A DNA stretch of 64,000 nucleotides from Lacibacter cauensis (GCF_007830055.1 NZ_VLLE01000003.1:186001-250000), one strand, 5' to 3'. Positions 18,821 to 28,105 are shown, counted from the stretch's first letter. Notes: generated from the sequence alone by a model not told the origin. Program-made: numbers and translations.

Positions 18821-19073
18821 TGCATTTACGTTTGCTGTTGAACCACACAACGGTAAACTTCGCTTTGTTGTTTATGAACACAATAGCGAATGTGTTTGTC
18901 GTATTGAACACAGGAAAGCCATTGAATTGTTTATACAATCAACTACAACAAGCATCTTTAAAGGACGATTGCAATTACACAAACAGAATCATGAAATTGC
19001 TGTTGAAGTAAAAGGTGAAGTGATTGGGATTATTCTTCTTTCATCTTTTAAGCAAATGCTCAGCCTGACCTGA
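18798..19073 (+). CDS. Small uncharacterised protein coupled to trehalase
   Basis: A 91-residue ORF starts at ATG 18798 inside the last codons of the trehalase gene (23-base overlap), suggesting translational coupling. The product is a mixed alpha/beta soluble protein without signal or membrane segment (FTFAVEPHNGKLRFVVYEH at residues 10-28). I do not recognise the family. Overlap, codon use and a sensible fold pattern make it likely real. Its stop codon lies within a palindrome at 19067. Confidence 0.55.
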   Translation: MKPIQLNDAFTFAVEPHNGKLRFVVYEHNSECVCRIEHRKAIELFIQSTTTSIFKGRLQLHKQNHEIAVEVKGEVIGIILLSSFKQMLSLT

Positions 19074-19143
19074 CAGGTTGGGCTAACGCATGCAGTTGGA
19101 TTTTAATCAGGTTATACCAAAAGCAGGCTTAACCTGTCAGGTC
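19067..19143. repeat. Paired palindromes between convergent operons
   Basis: GACCTGACAGGTT at 19067-19079 and AACCTGTCAGGTC at 19131-19143 are exact inverse complements, and each half is itself a 5-1-5 palindrome (ACCTG-A/T-CAGGT). They flank a 51-base spacer between the + strand trehalase group and the - strand amylosucrase operon, and can fold as two small hairpins or one long one. A bidirectional terminator or a dispersed intergenic repeat of the phylum are the likely explanations. Confidence 0.6.
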
Positions 19144-19146
19144 ACA

Positions 19147-21090
19147 TCATCCCTCCAGCAATGCAAACCCATACGGCGGCAGCACAAAAAATTCATGATC
19201 GTTACCAACAGTATATGTTTCGCCGCTCCAGTGATCGAATAATGCAGAAGGCGGATTCCCCTTTTCCTTGAATGCAAACCAGGTTAAGAATGAAGCACTG
19301 CCTGCGAAATTAAACACACAGAATATACGCTTGCCGTTACGTTCACGCATGTATGCGGCTACATGAATATTGTGCGGTGTAATCCAGGTGATGTTGCTGT
19401 AATCGCCAACCATCTCCAGTTGATTACGTAGCTGCAGTAATTTTTTGGTTGAACTGAAGATGCGTTGCTCAACAGCGCCGTCCTGTTTGCGGCGTTCGTT
19501 CTTTTGCCAGTCAATGATTGGTCGATGCATCCAGCGGTTATCATAACTTTTTCCTTCATCATTTAAATAAGAGTAGTCGTTGGTATAACCGATCTCATCG
19601 CCATAAAACAACATCGGTACACCACCCAGGAAAAAACTATGTGCCTGCATCAACAATATTTTCTGAATGGATTCATCAATCGCTTTTGCATTCTTATTGT
19701 TGAGTGCTTTTTCCAAACCGCACAACGATGCCAGTGAACCGCTGATGCGAGCATCACCTGTTTTAGGGTTGCTGGAGAACAAAGCCCCAACAGCAGGAGT
19801 ATCTGGATGCACACCGGAATAATAATCTTTCAGATAACGGCGATGTGCATATGCCTCAAAACCCGCCTGCTCAATCATGGCATCATCATAACCCAAACCA
19901 ATATCATCGTGGCAACGGGTATACGTAATCCACGATGTTCCGTATGGTTTCTTCAACAGTTCGTATTGTGCTGCCAGCATTACTTTGGTGTTGCCTGTTG
20001 CAAGCATATCCCACTGCAAAGCCATATGTGTTGCGTTGTAGGCAAAATCACATTCACGTGCTGTGTATTGTTCTGTACCGAAGTACTTCATAATTTCTTT
20101 CGGCGCAACAATGGCTTCGCCTAATAATGCCATGCCCGGCGCAGCTACCTGCACACATTGTTTAATTAAACGCAACAGTGTATGTGCCTGTGGTAAATTC
20201 TGGCAGGTAGTACCGAGTTGTTTCCAGATGAAGGCCGGGGCATCAATACGTAAAATATCTACACCCAAATTAGCAAAGAAGAAAATGGTGTCGAGCATTT
20301 CAATAAACACATTGGGATTGGTATAATTCAAATCCCATTGATAGTTATGAAAAACTGTCATCACCCATTTGTTACATTCAGGCACGTACGTAAAATTGCC
20401 CGGCGAACTCTCCGGAAAAATTTCAGGCATGGTACGATCGTATTGATCGGGCACACTACGGTCGTTATAGAAATAAAAATAATCCTGGTATTTCTTTTCG
20501 CCTGCCTTCGCCTTCATGGCCCACTCATGTTTGTGCGAAGTATGATTGAGCACAATATCGAGCATGAGGTACATGTTGCGTTTACGCATTTCTTCCTGTA
20601 ACTGCAACAGATCTTCAAGCGAACCAAAACGCTCATCTACTTTACGAAAGTTGGAAACAGCATAACCGCCATCGCTCTCATTAGCCGGACTTTCAAAAAT
20701 GGGCATCAGGTGTAAGAAGTTTACACCCAGCTCTTCAAAATAATCGAGCTTGGTCTGCATGTTTTTGAGACTTCCTGCAAAACGGTCTACATACAAACTC
20801 ATACCATTGATTTCGTTGCTGAGAAACCAATATTCTTTTTCCAGCTTTTGAATATCCCGTTGCTTTAATACAGCGGGTCGTTTTTTGTACGAAGCAATGA
20901 TTGTCTTCACCACTTCATCAAACAACAATTCTGCAGATGGATGATGTTCGTACAGTTGCAGATACAATTCAAGAATGGGCGAAGTATTCGCCAGCATGCG
21001 GGTGTAAAACAAATTGTCTTTACCACCCACATCAATCTTTTGTTCTTTCAATAATGCATTAATATGCTCGTGCACGCCAAATGTGTACAT
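19147..21090 (-). CDS. Amylosucrase (GH13 subfamily 4)
   Basis: The 647-residue cytoplasmic protein matches amylosucrases in length and motifs. It has a helical N-terminal domain, then a GH13 barrel with DIVLNHTS (region I, about 178-185), ILRIDAPAFIWKQ with nucleophile Asp283, LLGEAIVAP with acid/base Glu325, and YTRCHDDIG (region IV Asp). These align by eye with Asp286 and Glu328 of Neisseria amylosucrase. The enzyme converts sucrose to fructose plus a linear alpha-1,4-glucan. Fructokinase lies 5 bases upstream in the same direction and would capture the fructose, and an SLC45-type carrier starts the operon, so sucrose is the expected substrate. A sucrose hydrolase of the same subfamily is the main alternative. 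Confidence 0.88.
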   Translation of the reverse strand: MYTFGVHEHINALLKEQKIDVGGKDNLFYTRMLANTSPILELYLQLYEHHPSAELLFDEVVKTIIASYKKRPAVLKQRDIQKLEKEYWFLSNEINGMSLYVDRFAGSLKNMQTKLDYFEELGVNFLHLMPIFESPANESDGGYAVSNFRKVDERFGSLEDLLQLQEEMRKRNMYLMLDIVLNHTSHKHEWAMKAKAGEKKYQDYFYFYNDRSVPDQYDRTMPEIFPESSPGNFTYVPECNKWVMTVFHNYQWDLNYTNPNVFIEMLDTIFFFANLGVDILRIDAPAFIWKQLGTTCQNLPQAHTLLRLIKQCVQVAAPGMALLGEAIVAPKEIMKYFGTEQYTARECDFAYNATHMALQWDMLATGNTKVMLAAQYELLKKPYGTSWITYTRCHDDIGLGYDDAMIEQAGFEAYAHRRYLKDYYSGVHPDTPAVGALFSSNPKTGDARISGSLASLCGLEKALNNKNAKAIDESIQKILLMQAHSFFLGGVPMLFYGDEIGYTNDYSYLNDEGKSYDNRWMHRPIIDWQKNERRKQDGAVEQRIFSSTKKLLQLRNQLEMVGDYSNITWITPHNIHVAAYMRERNGKRIFCVFNFAGSASFLTWFAFKEKGNPPSALFDHWSGETYTVGNDHEFFVLPPYGFALLEG

Positions 21091-21095
21091 AAAAC

Positions 21096-22049
21096 TTAAT
21101 TGAAAATGTCGCTGCTTAAATGTTTAAAAGCTTCCATAGCGCCGAGATATTCACAGGTACGGGCGCCTGCTTTGTTGGCATTGATGATGATCCTGATCCA
21201 CTCTTCAGCAGGTAATTGTTTTATTTCATGTAAACTGTAATTACGTAACTGAAACAACACAGCACCGGTAAAGGCATCGCCTGCACCGGTGGTATCAACA
21301 GGAGTAATCGGTATACTGTCGATGACACAAGTAGCACCATTCATACCGAGCAGTGTACCATCTTTTCCAAGTGTAATGGCAAATACAGCATTGGTCTGTT
21401 CCAGAAAATGTGCAGCTGCTTCATCTACTGTGTTCTTTTTCGAGAGCATCAATGCTTCTTCATCACTTACTTTAAAGAAATGACAATGCCGCATAAAGTA
21501 CCACGACTGCAGAATAAACGAATCCTGGTTGTCTTTGAATAAGAGGTGACGATAGTTGGGATCGAAGCTCACAAAATTCAGTTGCTTCAATGCACGGCTT
21601 AACAAACCAGCGTATGCTTCTTTTAAGGGGCCGGGTAAAAAACCGGTTGCCGAACCAAAGTGAACAATCGAATAATTGGCAAGATCAATACGATCCACTT
21701 CCTGCTTACTCAGTTCGCCATCGGCGCCACGGTTAAAATAAAAATCACGTTCGCCGTTTTCCATTAACGATACAAAGGCAAACGTGGTGAAATGTTTTTT
21801 ATCCTGTATTACATGATCGGTGTTTACTCGAAAATCCTTCATCACCTGTATCAAATGATCGCCAAACGGATCTGTACCCACTTTTGCACTTAAATCAACA
21901 TCGCCACCTAATGCAGCAATGGCAGCAGCAACATTGGTTGGTGCACCACCGGGTTTCTTTAAAAAATGTTCACCATCCGATAATGATTTTCCTTTGTCGG
22001 TACAAATCATATCAATGAGTGCTTCTCCAATACAAAGTATTTTTCCCAT
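21096..22049 (-). CDS. Fructokinase, PfkB/ribokinase family
   Basis: The 317-residue protein opens with ILCIGEALID and has the first PfkB signature (PGGAPTNVAAAIAALGG, about 33-49) and the second (DTTGAGDAFTGA, with the catalytic Asp). Residues FNRGADGEL and the GEALID start are typical of bacterial fructokinases, which phosphorylate fructose to fructose 6-phosphate with ATP. The gene is directly upstream of amylosucrase (5-base gap) and downstream of the sugar porter gene, giving a complete route from sucrose to glucan plus fructose 6-phosphate. 2-keto-3-deoxygluconate kinase is a less likely reading. Confidence 0.85.
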   Translation of the reverse strand: MGKILCIGEALIDMICTDKGKSLSDGEHFLKKPGGAPTNVAAAIAALGGDVDLSAKVGTDPFGDHLIQVMKDFRVNTDHVIQDKKHFTTFAFVSLMENGERDFYFNRGADGELSKQEVDRIDLANYSIVHFGSATGFLPGPLKEAYAGLLSRALKQLNFVSFDPNYRHLLFKDNQDSFILQSWYFMRHCHFFKVSDEEALMLSKKNTVDEAAAHFLEQTNAVFAITLGKDGTLLGMNGATCVIDSIPITPVDTTGAGDAFTGAVLFQLRNYSLHEIKQLPAEEWIRIIINANKAGARTCEYLGAMEAFKHLSSDIFN

Positions 22050-22072
22050 ACAAAAACAAGCCTCACCCTCGT

Positions 22073-22093
22073 TCCCTCTCCTTTAGAGAGGGA
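22073..22093. repeat. Intergenic hairpin, short dispersed-repeat type
   Basis: TCCCTCT pairs with AGAGGGA around a seven-base loop, with flanking GC-rich sequence, in the 117-base gap between the sugar porter and fructokinase genes. It resembles the short GC-rich intergenic repeats common in this phylum. No T-run follows on the - strand, so it is more likely an RNA-processing or stability element than a terminator. Confidence 0.4.
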
Positions 22094-22166
22094 GGCCGGG
22101 CTTCAGCAATTATTTTAAAGAATTAGTTTTAAGCATTTCAACTCCTGTATTTTACTCTGCTTTTGT

Positions 22167-23477
22167 TTAATGCAACACAACGGTTGCTTTATCCATATCT
22201 TCTAATGCAATACCTTTTGTTTCGGGCATCATCCGCCATACATAAATTAGTTGCAGCACCATCATCAAAGCAAAAAAACCGAAGATGGTTGTACCACCTA
22301 CATTTCCGGCAAAATAAGGAAACACCTGTGCCACTACTGCAGCCCATGCCCAATGTGTTAAACTGCCGAATGATGTGCCTGCAGCACGCACCGAGTTGGG
22401 AAATATTTCGGAAATGAATACCCAGATCACCGCACCTTGTCCTACTGCATGTGCGGCAATAAACAGGAACACATAGTACACAATATAATCGCTTGCACCG
22501 GTGTTGAACGACCATGCAATTAAGCTGAGTGAAATGATATAACCGATGGAGCCAATGAACATGAGTGTGCGTCGGCCAAACTTATCAATCAACGACCAAC
22601 CTAGAATGGTAAACGCCAGGTTCACCACACCAATGCCAACTGTACCAAGAAAGGCCGATGCTTTGGCAAGTCCTGCCATTTCAAATACACGTGGTGCAAA
22701 ATAAATAATGGCATTGATGCCCGACAGTTGATTGAATGTTGCCAGCAAAAATGCCAGCAATAATGGTTTGTAAAACTTTTTGTTGAACAGCGGTTCTTTT
22801 GTTTGTGTAGCCGATGCTTTTATTTCGTTGATGGTTTTATCAATATCATCTTCGGTAATGGCCAACACCTCACGTGCATGCGCTTCATCGTTTTTAAACA
22901 ACAGAAGCCAGCGTGGTGTTTCGGGTACAACCATCATAATTAGTGAGAACAACAATGAAGGCAACGCAACAATACCCAGCATCCAGCGCCAGTCGTTTGC
23001 ACCACCTACGCCTTGCAATAAGTAATTCGATAAGTACGCCAACAGGATACCGGCAACGATGTTCATCTGGAACGAGATAACTAAACGTCCACGATATTTT
23101 GCAGGAGCAATTTCCGAAATGTACACCGGTGCAACAACTGATGATGCACCAATACTTAAACCGCTTAAGAAACGGAAGAACATAAAGGAGTACACGTCGG
23201 GAGCCAATGCAGCACCAACCGATGATACTAAAAAGATAATGCCGATCCAGATAAGTGATTTTTTACGACCGATTTTGTTTGCAGGAATGTTACCGAATGC
23301 AGCACCGAACGCAGTACCATACAAAGCCATTGCAATGGCGGTGCCATGCGTCCAGTCGCTGAGTTGCCAGAGTTGCTGAATGGCATTTTCTGCGCCGGAT
23401 ATAACGGCTACATCCATACCAAACAACAAGCCTCCTAAACCAACAGCAATGGACCAGAGAATGATTTTTTTGTTCAT
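22167..23477 (-). CDS. MFS sugar porter (SP family)
   Basis: The 436-residue protein starts at the ATG complementary to 23475-23477; the longer frame begins with TTG. It has twelve transmembrane segments and the sugar porter signatures GFLFGMD-type start (GGLLFGMDVAVISG), RFLSGLSIGASSVVAPVYISE, PETPRWL and QLSGINAIIYFAP, and the closing PETKG motif. These are typical of XylE/GLUT-type symporters for hexoses. It is the third gene of the - strand operon, 21 bases after the alpha-glucosidase gene. It probably imports glucose or fructose released in the periplasm. Confidence 0.92.
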   Translation of the reverse strand: MNKKIILWSIAVGLGGLLFGMDVAVISGAENAIQQLWQLSDWTHGTAIAMALYGTAFGAAFGNIPANKIGRKKSLIWIGIIFLVSSVGAALAPDVYSFMFFRFLSGLSIGASSVVAPVYISEIAPAKYRGRLVISFQMNIVAGILLAYLSNYLLQGVGGANDWRWMLGIVALPSLLFSLIMMVVPETPRWLLLFKNDEAHAREVLAITEDDIDKTINEIKASATQTKEPLFNKKFYKPLLLAFLLATFNQLSGINAIIYFAPRVFEMAGLAKASAFLGTVGIGVVNLAFTILGWSLIDKFGRRTLMFIGSIGYIISLSLIAWSFNTGASDYIVYYVFLFIAAHAVGQGAVIWVFISEIFPNSVRAAGTSFGSLTHWAWAAVVAQVFPYFAGNVGGTTIFGFFALMMVLQLIYVWRMMPETKGIALEDMDKATVVLH

Positions 23478-23498
23478 AATCAAAAATAGTTGGACGGG

Positions 23499-25256
23499 TT
23501 ATAATTCAATGACAGATGCTTCATAAGGTTGCAGTGTTTCAGACACATTCGCTGATCCATAGTTGTTGAGTACGGTTTTTCCTTTGCTCAGATCCAAACC
23601 TGTTTTTACAGTTGCAGTTTTGTTTTTAAAATTGAGCAGTATCAGAAATATTTTGTTGTTGAGTGTTCTTGTGTATGCAAATACATCGGGGTTATCTGCA
23701 TCAACCAATGTAAATGTACCGTATTGCAACGCTTCATTTGCTTTACGCAGTTTGGTGAGCTTACGGAAGTAATGCAGTGCACTGTTGTTGTTCGCTTCGG
23801 CAGCAGCAACATTCACCGTTGTATAATTCGGGTTAATTTTTAACCAGGGTGTTGCCAATGTAAAACCTGCACCTGCTGTACTGTCCCATTGCATAGGTGT
23901 ACGGCCATTATCACGGGAAGAAATTTTCATGCCTTCGAGAAAACGTTTTAAATCGCCGCCCTTTGCTTTTACCTGTGCATAGTTGGTGAGCAGTTCTACA
24001 TCATTGTAATCTTCCACTTTATCGAACTTGATATTGTTCATGCCAATTTCATCGCCGTAATAAGTGAAAGCAGTACCACGCATGGTAAGAATAAATGTGT
24101 TTAACATTTTTGATGAAAGCTCACGAAACTCCGGTGCATCATTTCCCCAACGTGTAACCATCCTTGGCTGATCGTGATTGGCGAGATAAACAGTGCCCCA
24201 TCCTTTTTCACTGAATGCACTGTCCCAGCGTTTGTAAATCTGTTTCCACTTTACCAAATCCCATCCTTTGGGGTCGGGCATTTTATATTCGTTGGGTAAG
24301 TAACCAAAATCAATTGCTTCAAAATTGTACGCCATGTTCAACTCATTGCGGTCTTCATCCACAAACTTTTTCACCCGTGGCACATCGCCCATTGCTTCTG
24401 CAACGGTTGCAAGCTTGTAAGGCGTTAATACTTCCTTGTTCATTTCCTGGATATAATCGTGCAGGTGCGGACCACTTGCATAGTACAACGGCCAGTTGCC
24501 ATTGTATTCTGCAGGTAAGCCGGGCCAGGTCGTATCTTTTGAAATAAACGCCAATGCATCCATACGGAAACCATCAATACCTTTCTTGCTCCAGAATTTC
24601 ATAATATCATACACTTCCTGCCGCAGCTTTGGATTTTCCCAATTGAGATCGGGTTGAAAATCGCCGAAGTAATGCAGGTAGTATGAGTTGGTGGCTTTAT
24701 TAAATTCCCAACCATAACCTTTCTCATCGAAGATGCTGAAACGGTAAGGCGGCTCTCCTTTTTCTGCGGGCCACCAATGAAAATAATTATAGTAAGGACT
24801 GTTCCTGCTTTTACTTGCTTCTTTAAACCACGGATGTTCATTGCTGCAATGGTTTACCACCAGGTCCATAAACACTTTTATTCCACGGTTATGAAATCCT
24901 GCCAACAGCGTATCAAAATCGTTCATGCTGCCAAACTGCTTCGATACATTTCTGTAATCGCTGATGTCGTATCCATTGTCTTTATTGGGTGATTCGTAAA
25001 TCGGGTTCAGCCACACCGCATCAATACCCAGCGATTGAATATAATCGAGTTTAGAGATGATGCCTTTGATATCGCCAATTCCATCACCATCGCTGTCTTT
25101 AAAACTGCGGGGATAGATCTGGTAAATCACCGCTTCTTTCCACCAGGTTTTATTTTGGATGCTTGTTTGATTTGCAGCGGTTGCATTTTTTTCTTTGCAG
25201 GAGCTGAGTGCCCACACAAACAACAGCATCAATAAAAAAATACGCAGATAGTTCAT
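23499..25256 (-). CDS. Alpha-glucosidase lipoprotein, GH13 (oligo-1,6-glucosidase-like group)
   Basis: The 585-residue protein has a lipoprotein signal with lipobox LSSC (Cys20), so it acts in the periplasm or at the surface. The GH13 barrel begins at WWKEAVIYQIYPRSF, and the catalytic residues are visible: GFRMDALAF with nucleophile Asp233, VAEAMG with acid/base Glu287, and ANHDQPR with Asp362. The group (GH13_31-like) hydrolyses alpha-glucosides such as maltose, isomaltose, sucrose isomers or trehalulose. Ala after the nucleophile is the residue often linked to alpha-1,4 rather than alpha-1,6 preference, but this is weak evidence. It lies 10 bases after the SLC45-type carrier gene. CKEK after the lipobox cysteine may favour surface export. 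Confidence 0.9.
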   Translation of the reverse strand: MNYLRIFLLMLLFVWALSSCKEKNATAANQTSIQNKTWWKEAVIYQIYPRSFKDSDGDGIGDIKGIISKLDYIQSLGIDAVWLNPIYESPNKDNGYDISDYRNVSKQFGSMNDFDTLLAGFHNRGIKVFMDLVVNHCSNEHPWFKEASKSRNSPYYNYFHWWPAEKGEPPYRFSIFDEKGYGWEFNKATNSYYLHYFGDFQPDLNWENPKLRQEVYDIMKFWSKKGIDGFRMDALAFISKDTTWPGLPAEYNGNWPLYYASGPHLHDYIQEMNKEVLTPYKLATVAEAMGDVPRVKKFVDEDRNELNMAYNFEAIDFGYLPNEYKMPDPKGWDLVKWKQIYKRWDSAFSEKGWGTVYLANHDQPRMVTRWGNDAPEFRELSSKMLNTFILTMRGTAFTYYGDEIGMNNIKFDKVEDYNDVELLTNYAQVKAKGGDLKRFLEGMKISSRDNGRTPMQWDSTAGAGFTLATPWLKINPNYTTVNVAAAEANNNSALHYFRKLTKLRKANEALQYGTFTLVDADNPDVFAYTRTLNNKIFLILLNFKNKTATVKTGLDLSKGKTVLNNYGSANVSETLQPYEASVIEL

Positions 25257-25266
25257 TTCAAATTGT

Positions 25267-26754
25267 TTAATGGCCTCCGGAAAAACTCACTGTTGCATCT
25301 GCTGCCGGTTTATCTGATTTAATGAGCAACGTAAGCAATGCAGCAATTAATAAGAACACGCCGGCAAATGCAACGGCATTACCGGGATTGTTACCCAGGA
25401 AATTTCTGAGAATAAAACCAAAGGTTGTGGTTTGAATGAACATGGGTATTACAATCATCATGTTAATCACACCCATGTACACACCATAACGTTCCTTCGG
25501 AATTTTGCTCACTACAATGAGATAAGGAATACCCATCATACTGGCCCATCCAATACCAAAGCCGGTAATGGCAGGGAACAGCAAATATTTATTTTCAATA
25601 AACGGAAAGAAGAGTAAACCAATACCTGCCAACACCAAACAACCGAAGTGTACCAGTTTGGGCGAATATTTTTTGGCGAAGTACACGAGTACAAATGCAC
25701 ATAAAAACGTAACGACGTTGTACCAGCCGTTTACAAGTCCTGTCCAGCTAACTGCTTTTTCATACAAGCCTGCATCCTGCTCAGGAGAAGTTTTCCAAAC
25801 AGACAATGCAATACTCTTGGATGAGTTTTGCCAGTAACAGAATAACGCATACCACTGAAATAAATACACCAGTGCCAGTTGCCACATTACTTTCGGCATA
25901 TTGGTAATGGCATCTACAATTTCAATATTCTGTGCAAACAGAATTTTAAGTGTGGGATGTTGCTCTGCATAATTCAATACACGGCGCATCAATCCTTTTA
26001 CAAACAAAGACGGAATTAATAAAACAGCAATGATGATATAAGCAACAACGGTTGTAATAATGGAAAGAAAAAATTGTACAGCCGGATGCGGCATGCCTTT
26101 GTTTTTTTCATTAAATGTTTTTAACTCTTCTTCACTCGGCGGAATTTCGGTCGTGGTACGTATACTCCACCAGATAGAACCGATGGAACAAACGGCACCT
26201 AAAAAGAACGAAGCAAATACCCACGTTGGCAGCTTACCTGTTTTACCAATAAAGATCAACGGAAAGATAAAGAGTGAAACGTTTGCCAGTGTTTGACCAA
26301 AGCCGGTAAAGAAGCTTTGTGCCTGAAAACCGGTGGGCTGTTGTGTAGCATCTAACTTATCGGCAATGAATGCACGATACGGTTCCATGGCGGTGTTGTT
26401 ACCGGCGTCGAGTATCCATAATAAACCGGCAGCCATCCACAGCGCACTGCTGAACGGAAACAGAAACAAGGCAATACTGCAGATCATCGCTCCAATAAAA
26501 AAGTAAGGTGTACGACGGCCAAAACGGGGATGCCATGTTTTATCGCTCAATGCACCAATGATGGGTTGAATGATTAAACCGGTGAGTGGACCTGCTAAGT
26601 TGAGCCAGGGAATTTCGTCGGGCTTGGCACCTAAAAAATCGTAGATGGGATTAACAGCACTCTGCTGCAAACCAAAGCTGTACTGAATGCCGAAGAAGCC
26701 AACATTCATGTTTATGATTTGCCAGAAGCTTAAACGTGGTTTTGAGATAGACAT
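25267..26754 (-). CDS. SLC45/GPH-type MFS carrier, probably for sucrose or maltose
   Basis: The 495-residue protein starts at the ATG complementary to 26752-26754 (MSISKPRLSFWQIINMNVGF). The longer frame would add 41 residues without membrane character. It has about twelve transmembrane segments; the N-terminal motif GFFGIQYSFGLQQSAVNPIY and GALSDKTWHPRFGRRTPYF are hallmarks of the SLC45/plant sucrose transporter branch of MFS. Members carry sucrose, maltose or other alpha-glucosides with protons. It is the first gene of the - strand operon ending in amylosucrase, which supports sucrose as cargo. The region upstream holds an operator-like sequence at 26837. Confidence 0.88.
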   Translation of the reverse strand: MSISKPRLSFWQIINMNVGFFGIQYSFGLQQSAVNPIYDFLGAKPDEIPWLNLAGPLTGLIIQPIIGALSDKTWHPRFGRRTPYFFIGAMICSIALFLFPFSSALWMAAGLLWILDAGNNTAMEPYRAFIADKLDATQQPTGFQAQSFFTGFGQTLANVSLFIFPLIFIGKTGKLPTWVFASFFLGAVCSIGSIWWSIRTTTEIPPSEEELKTFNEKNKGMPHPAVQFFLSIITTVVAYIIIAVLLIPSLFVKGLMRRVLNYAEQHPTLKILFAQNIEIVDAITNMPKVMWQLALVYLFQWYALFCYWQNSSKSIALSVWKTSPEQDAGLYEKAVSWTGLVNGWYNVVTFLCAFVLVYFAKKYSPKLVHFGCLVLAGIGLLFFPFIENKYLLFPAITGFGIGWASMMGIPYLIVVSKIPKERYGVYMGVINMMIVIPMFIQTTTFGFILRNFLGNNPGNAVAFAGVFLLIAALLTLLIKSDKPAADATVSFSGGH

Positions 26755-26836
26755 GCGCAGTTGGTTTATATGGACTAACTGCACGTGGCAGCAATCGGTA
26801 ATGAAGATAAAAGAAGTTGCCGATTGCGCATAGCCT

Positions 26837-26848
26837 GCAAACGGTTGA
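26837..26848. promoter_or_regulatory. LacI-type operator candidate upstream of the sucrose-type operon
   Basis: GCAAACGGTTGA keeps 10 of 12 bases of the palindrome at 4730 and sits 83 bases upstream of the SLC45-type carrier start, in non-coding sequence. Confidence 0.4.
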
Positions 26849-26871
26849 TGTTGGGAAAAAGAAAAGTGGTT

Positions 26872-26969
26872 CGTCATGTCGAGGAACGAGACATCTCTTA
26901 AAATTAGGCTCTCCTGATTTACTCCAAAATTTTCTAAGCTAAGGAGATCTTTCCTTCGTCAAGATGACG
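26872..26969. repeat. Long imperfect inverted repeat, dispersed intergenic type
   Basis: The outer arms CGTCATGTCGAGGAACGAGA (from 26872) and the complement of GATCTTTCCTTCGTC plus AAGATGACG (to 26969) can pair, with ACATCTC and GAGAT as further matched pieces. The layout resembles a widespread Bacteroidota intergenic repeat unit of about 100 bases that I know from other genomes. It lies between the carrier operon promoter and the end of the ABC permease gene and encodes nothing visible. Confidence 0.6.
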
Positions 26970-26978
26970 GTTTCTTAT

Positions 26979-28049
26979 TTAATTCCTTACATCCAGCACA
27001 TCCCGCAACCCATTGCCCAATAAATTAAACGCAAGTACCAATAACATAATGGCAATGCCAGGTGCAATGGCCAGCATGGGATTATTGGTGATGATGAAGT
27101 TGTAGTTTTCCTTGATCATGAGTCCCCAGCTGGGTTGTGGTGCCTGCACACCTACGCCCAGAAAACTAAGTCCAGCCTCAATAACAATCGCACTCGCAAA
27201 ATTGCTGGCTGCAATTACAATAACCGGACCCATGATGTTGGGAAGTATATGTTTGAAGATGGTACGACTGTGCGAAAAGCCCATGGCTTTTGTTGCTTCA
27301 ATATAATTCAGCTCACGAATGCTGAGGATTTGTCCACGCACCAAACGGGCTACGTTTACCCAAAGCGTTAAACCAACGGCAATAAACACCTGCCAGAAAC
27401 CTTTACCCAATGCAAGCGTAATAGCAAACACCAACAGCAAAGTGGGGATACTCCACACCACATTAATGAGCCAGAGAATGGCTTCGTCTATCCAGCCACG
27501 AAAGTAACCGGCAACAGCACCAAGAAAAATGCCAACGGTAAGAGAAATAAGTACAGCAATGAGTCCCACACTTAAACTAACACGCACACCAACAACGAGT
27601 CTGCTGAGAATATCACGACCGAATTTATCAGTACCCAGCCAAAAGGTTTTGGTAGTAAGAAGCTGTGCAGCCTGTTTTCCATTGAGCAGAAAATACATCG
27701 GTTCTGAAACGCCATCATCTACATATTTCTGTACAAACAAGGTATCCTGTTTTTGTTGGTACGAACTGATGGGGATGTATTGCACAGCATCTTCTTTACC
27801 AAACAACAAGTTTCCTTTGTGGCTTGTTTCTTTTTCCTGCAGGTAAAACTGTTGTTGATAGCCCGGCTTCTTTGCTGCAATTTCAACTATAATGCGATTG
27901 GCATCGGGTGTGGCATCAGGCGCAAGTACGTAAGCAAACAACGCAGTAACAATGGCGAGAACAATAACGATCAATCCAAACACAGCGCCTTTATTGCGAC
28001 GCAGTTTTTTCCAGAACGTTTGAATGTTTGATTGATCTTGTACCTGCAT
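26979..28049 (-). CDS. ABC transporter permease, DppC/OppC type
   Basis: The 356-residue inner-membrane protein has an N-terminal OppC-like segment (FWKKLRRNKGAVFGLIVIV), then a periplasmic insert of about 95 residues, then LGTDKFGRDILSRL and the binding-protein-dependent transport domain with the EAA motif (EATKAMGFSHSRTIFKHILPN). DppC/OppC permeases form half of the channel for peptides or other small solutes. No partner permease, ATPase or binding protein lies next to it, so its partners are elsewhere. The long insert after the first membrane helix is common in Bacteroidota homologues. Confidence 0.9.
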   Translation of the reverse strand: MQVQDQSNIQTFWKKLRRNKGAVFGLIVIVLAIVTALFAYVLAPDATPDANRIIVEIAAKKPGYQQQFYLQEKETSHKGNLLFGKEDAVQYIPISSYQQKQDTLFVQKYVDDGVSEPMYFLLNGKQAAQLLTTKTFWLGTDKFGRDILSRLVVGVRVSLSVGLIAVLISLTVGIFLGAVAGYFRGWIDEAILWLINVVWSIPTLLLVFAITLALGKGFWQVFIAVGLTLWVNVARLVRGQILSIRELNYIEATKAMGFSHSRTIFKHILPNIMGPVIVIAASNFASAIVIEAGLSFLGVGVQAPQPSWGLMIKENYNFIITNNPMLAIAPGIAIMLLVLAFNLLGNGLRDVLDVRN

Positions 28050-28105
28050 GTTATAGTAGCGAACAGAAATTGAAGCTAATTAATTATTCGATTCATCTGG
28101 GTCGA

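Noticed and set aside
23940-23960. Palindrome GAAAACGTTTT inside the alpha-glucosidase gene as an extra LacI site
   Set aside because: It lies mid-gene in common Lys-Arg-Phe codons, lacks the flanking GC and C bases of the other sites, and precedes no gene start.
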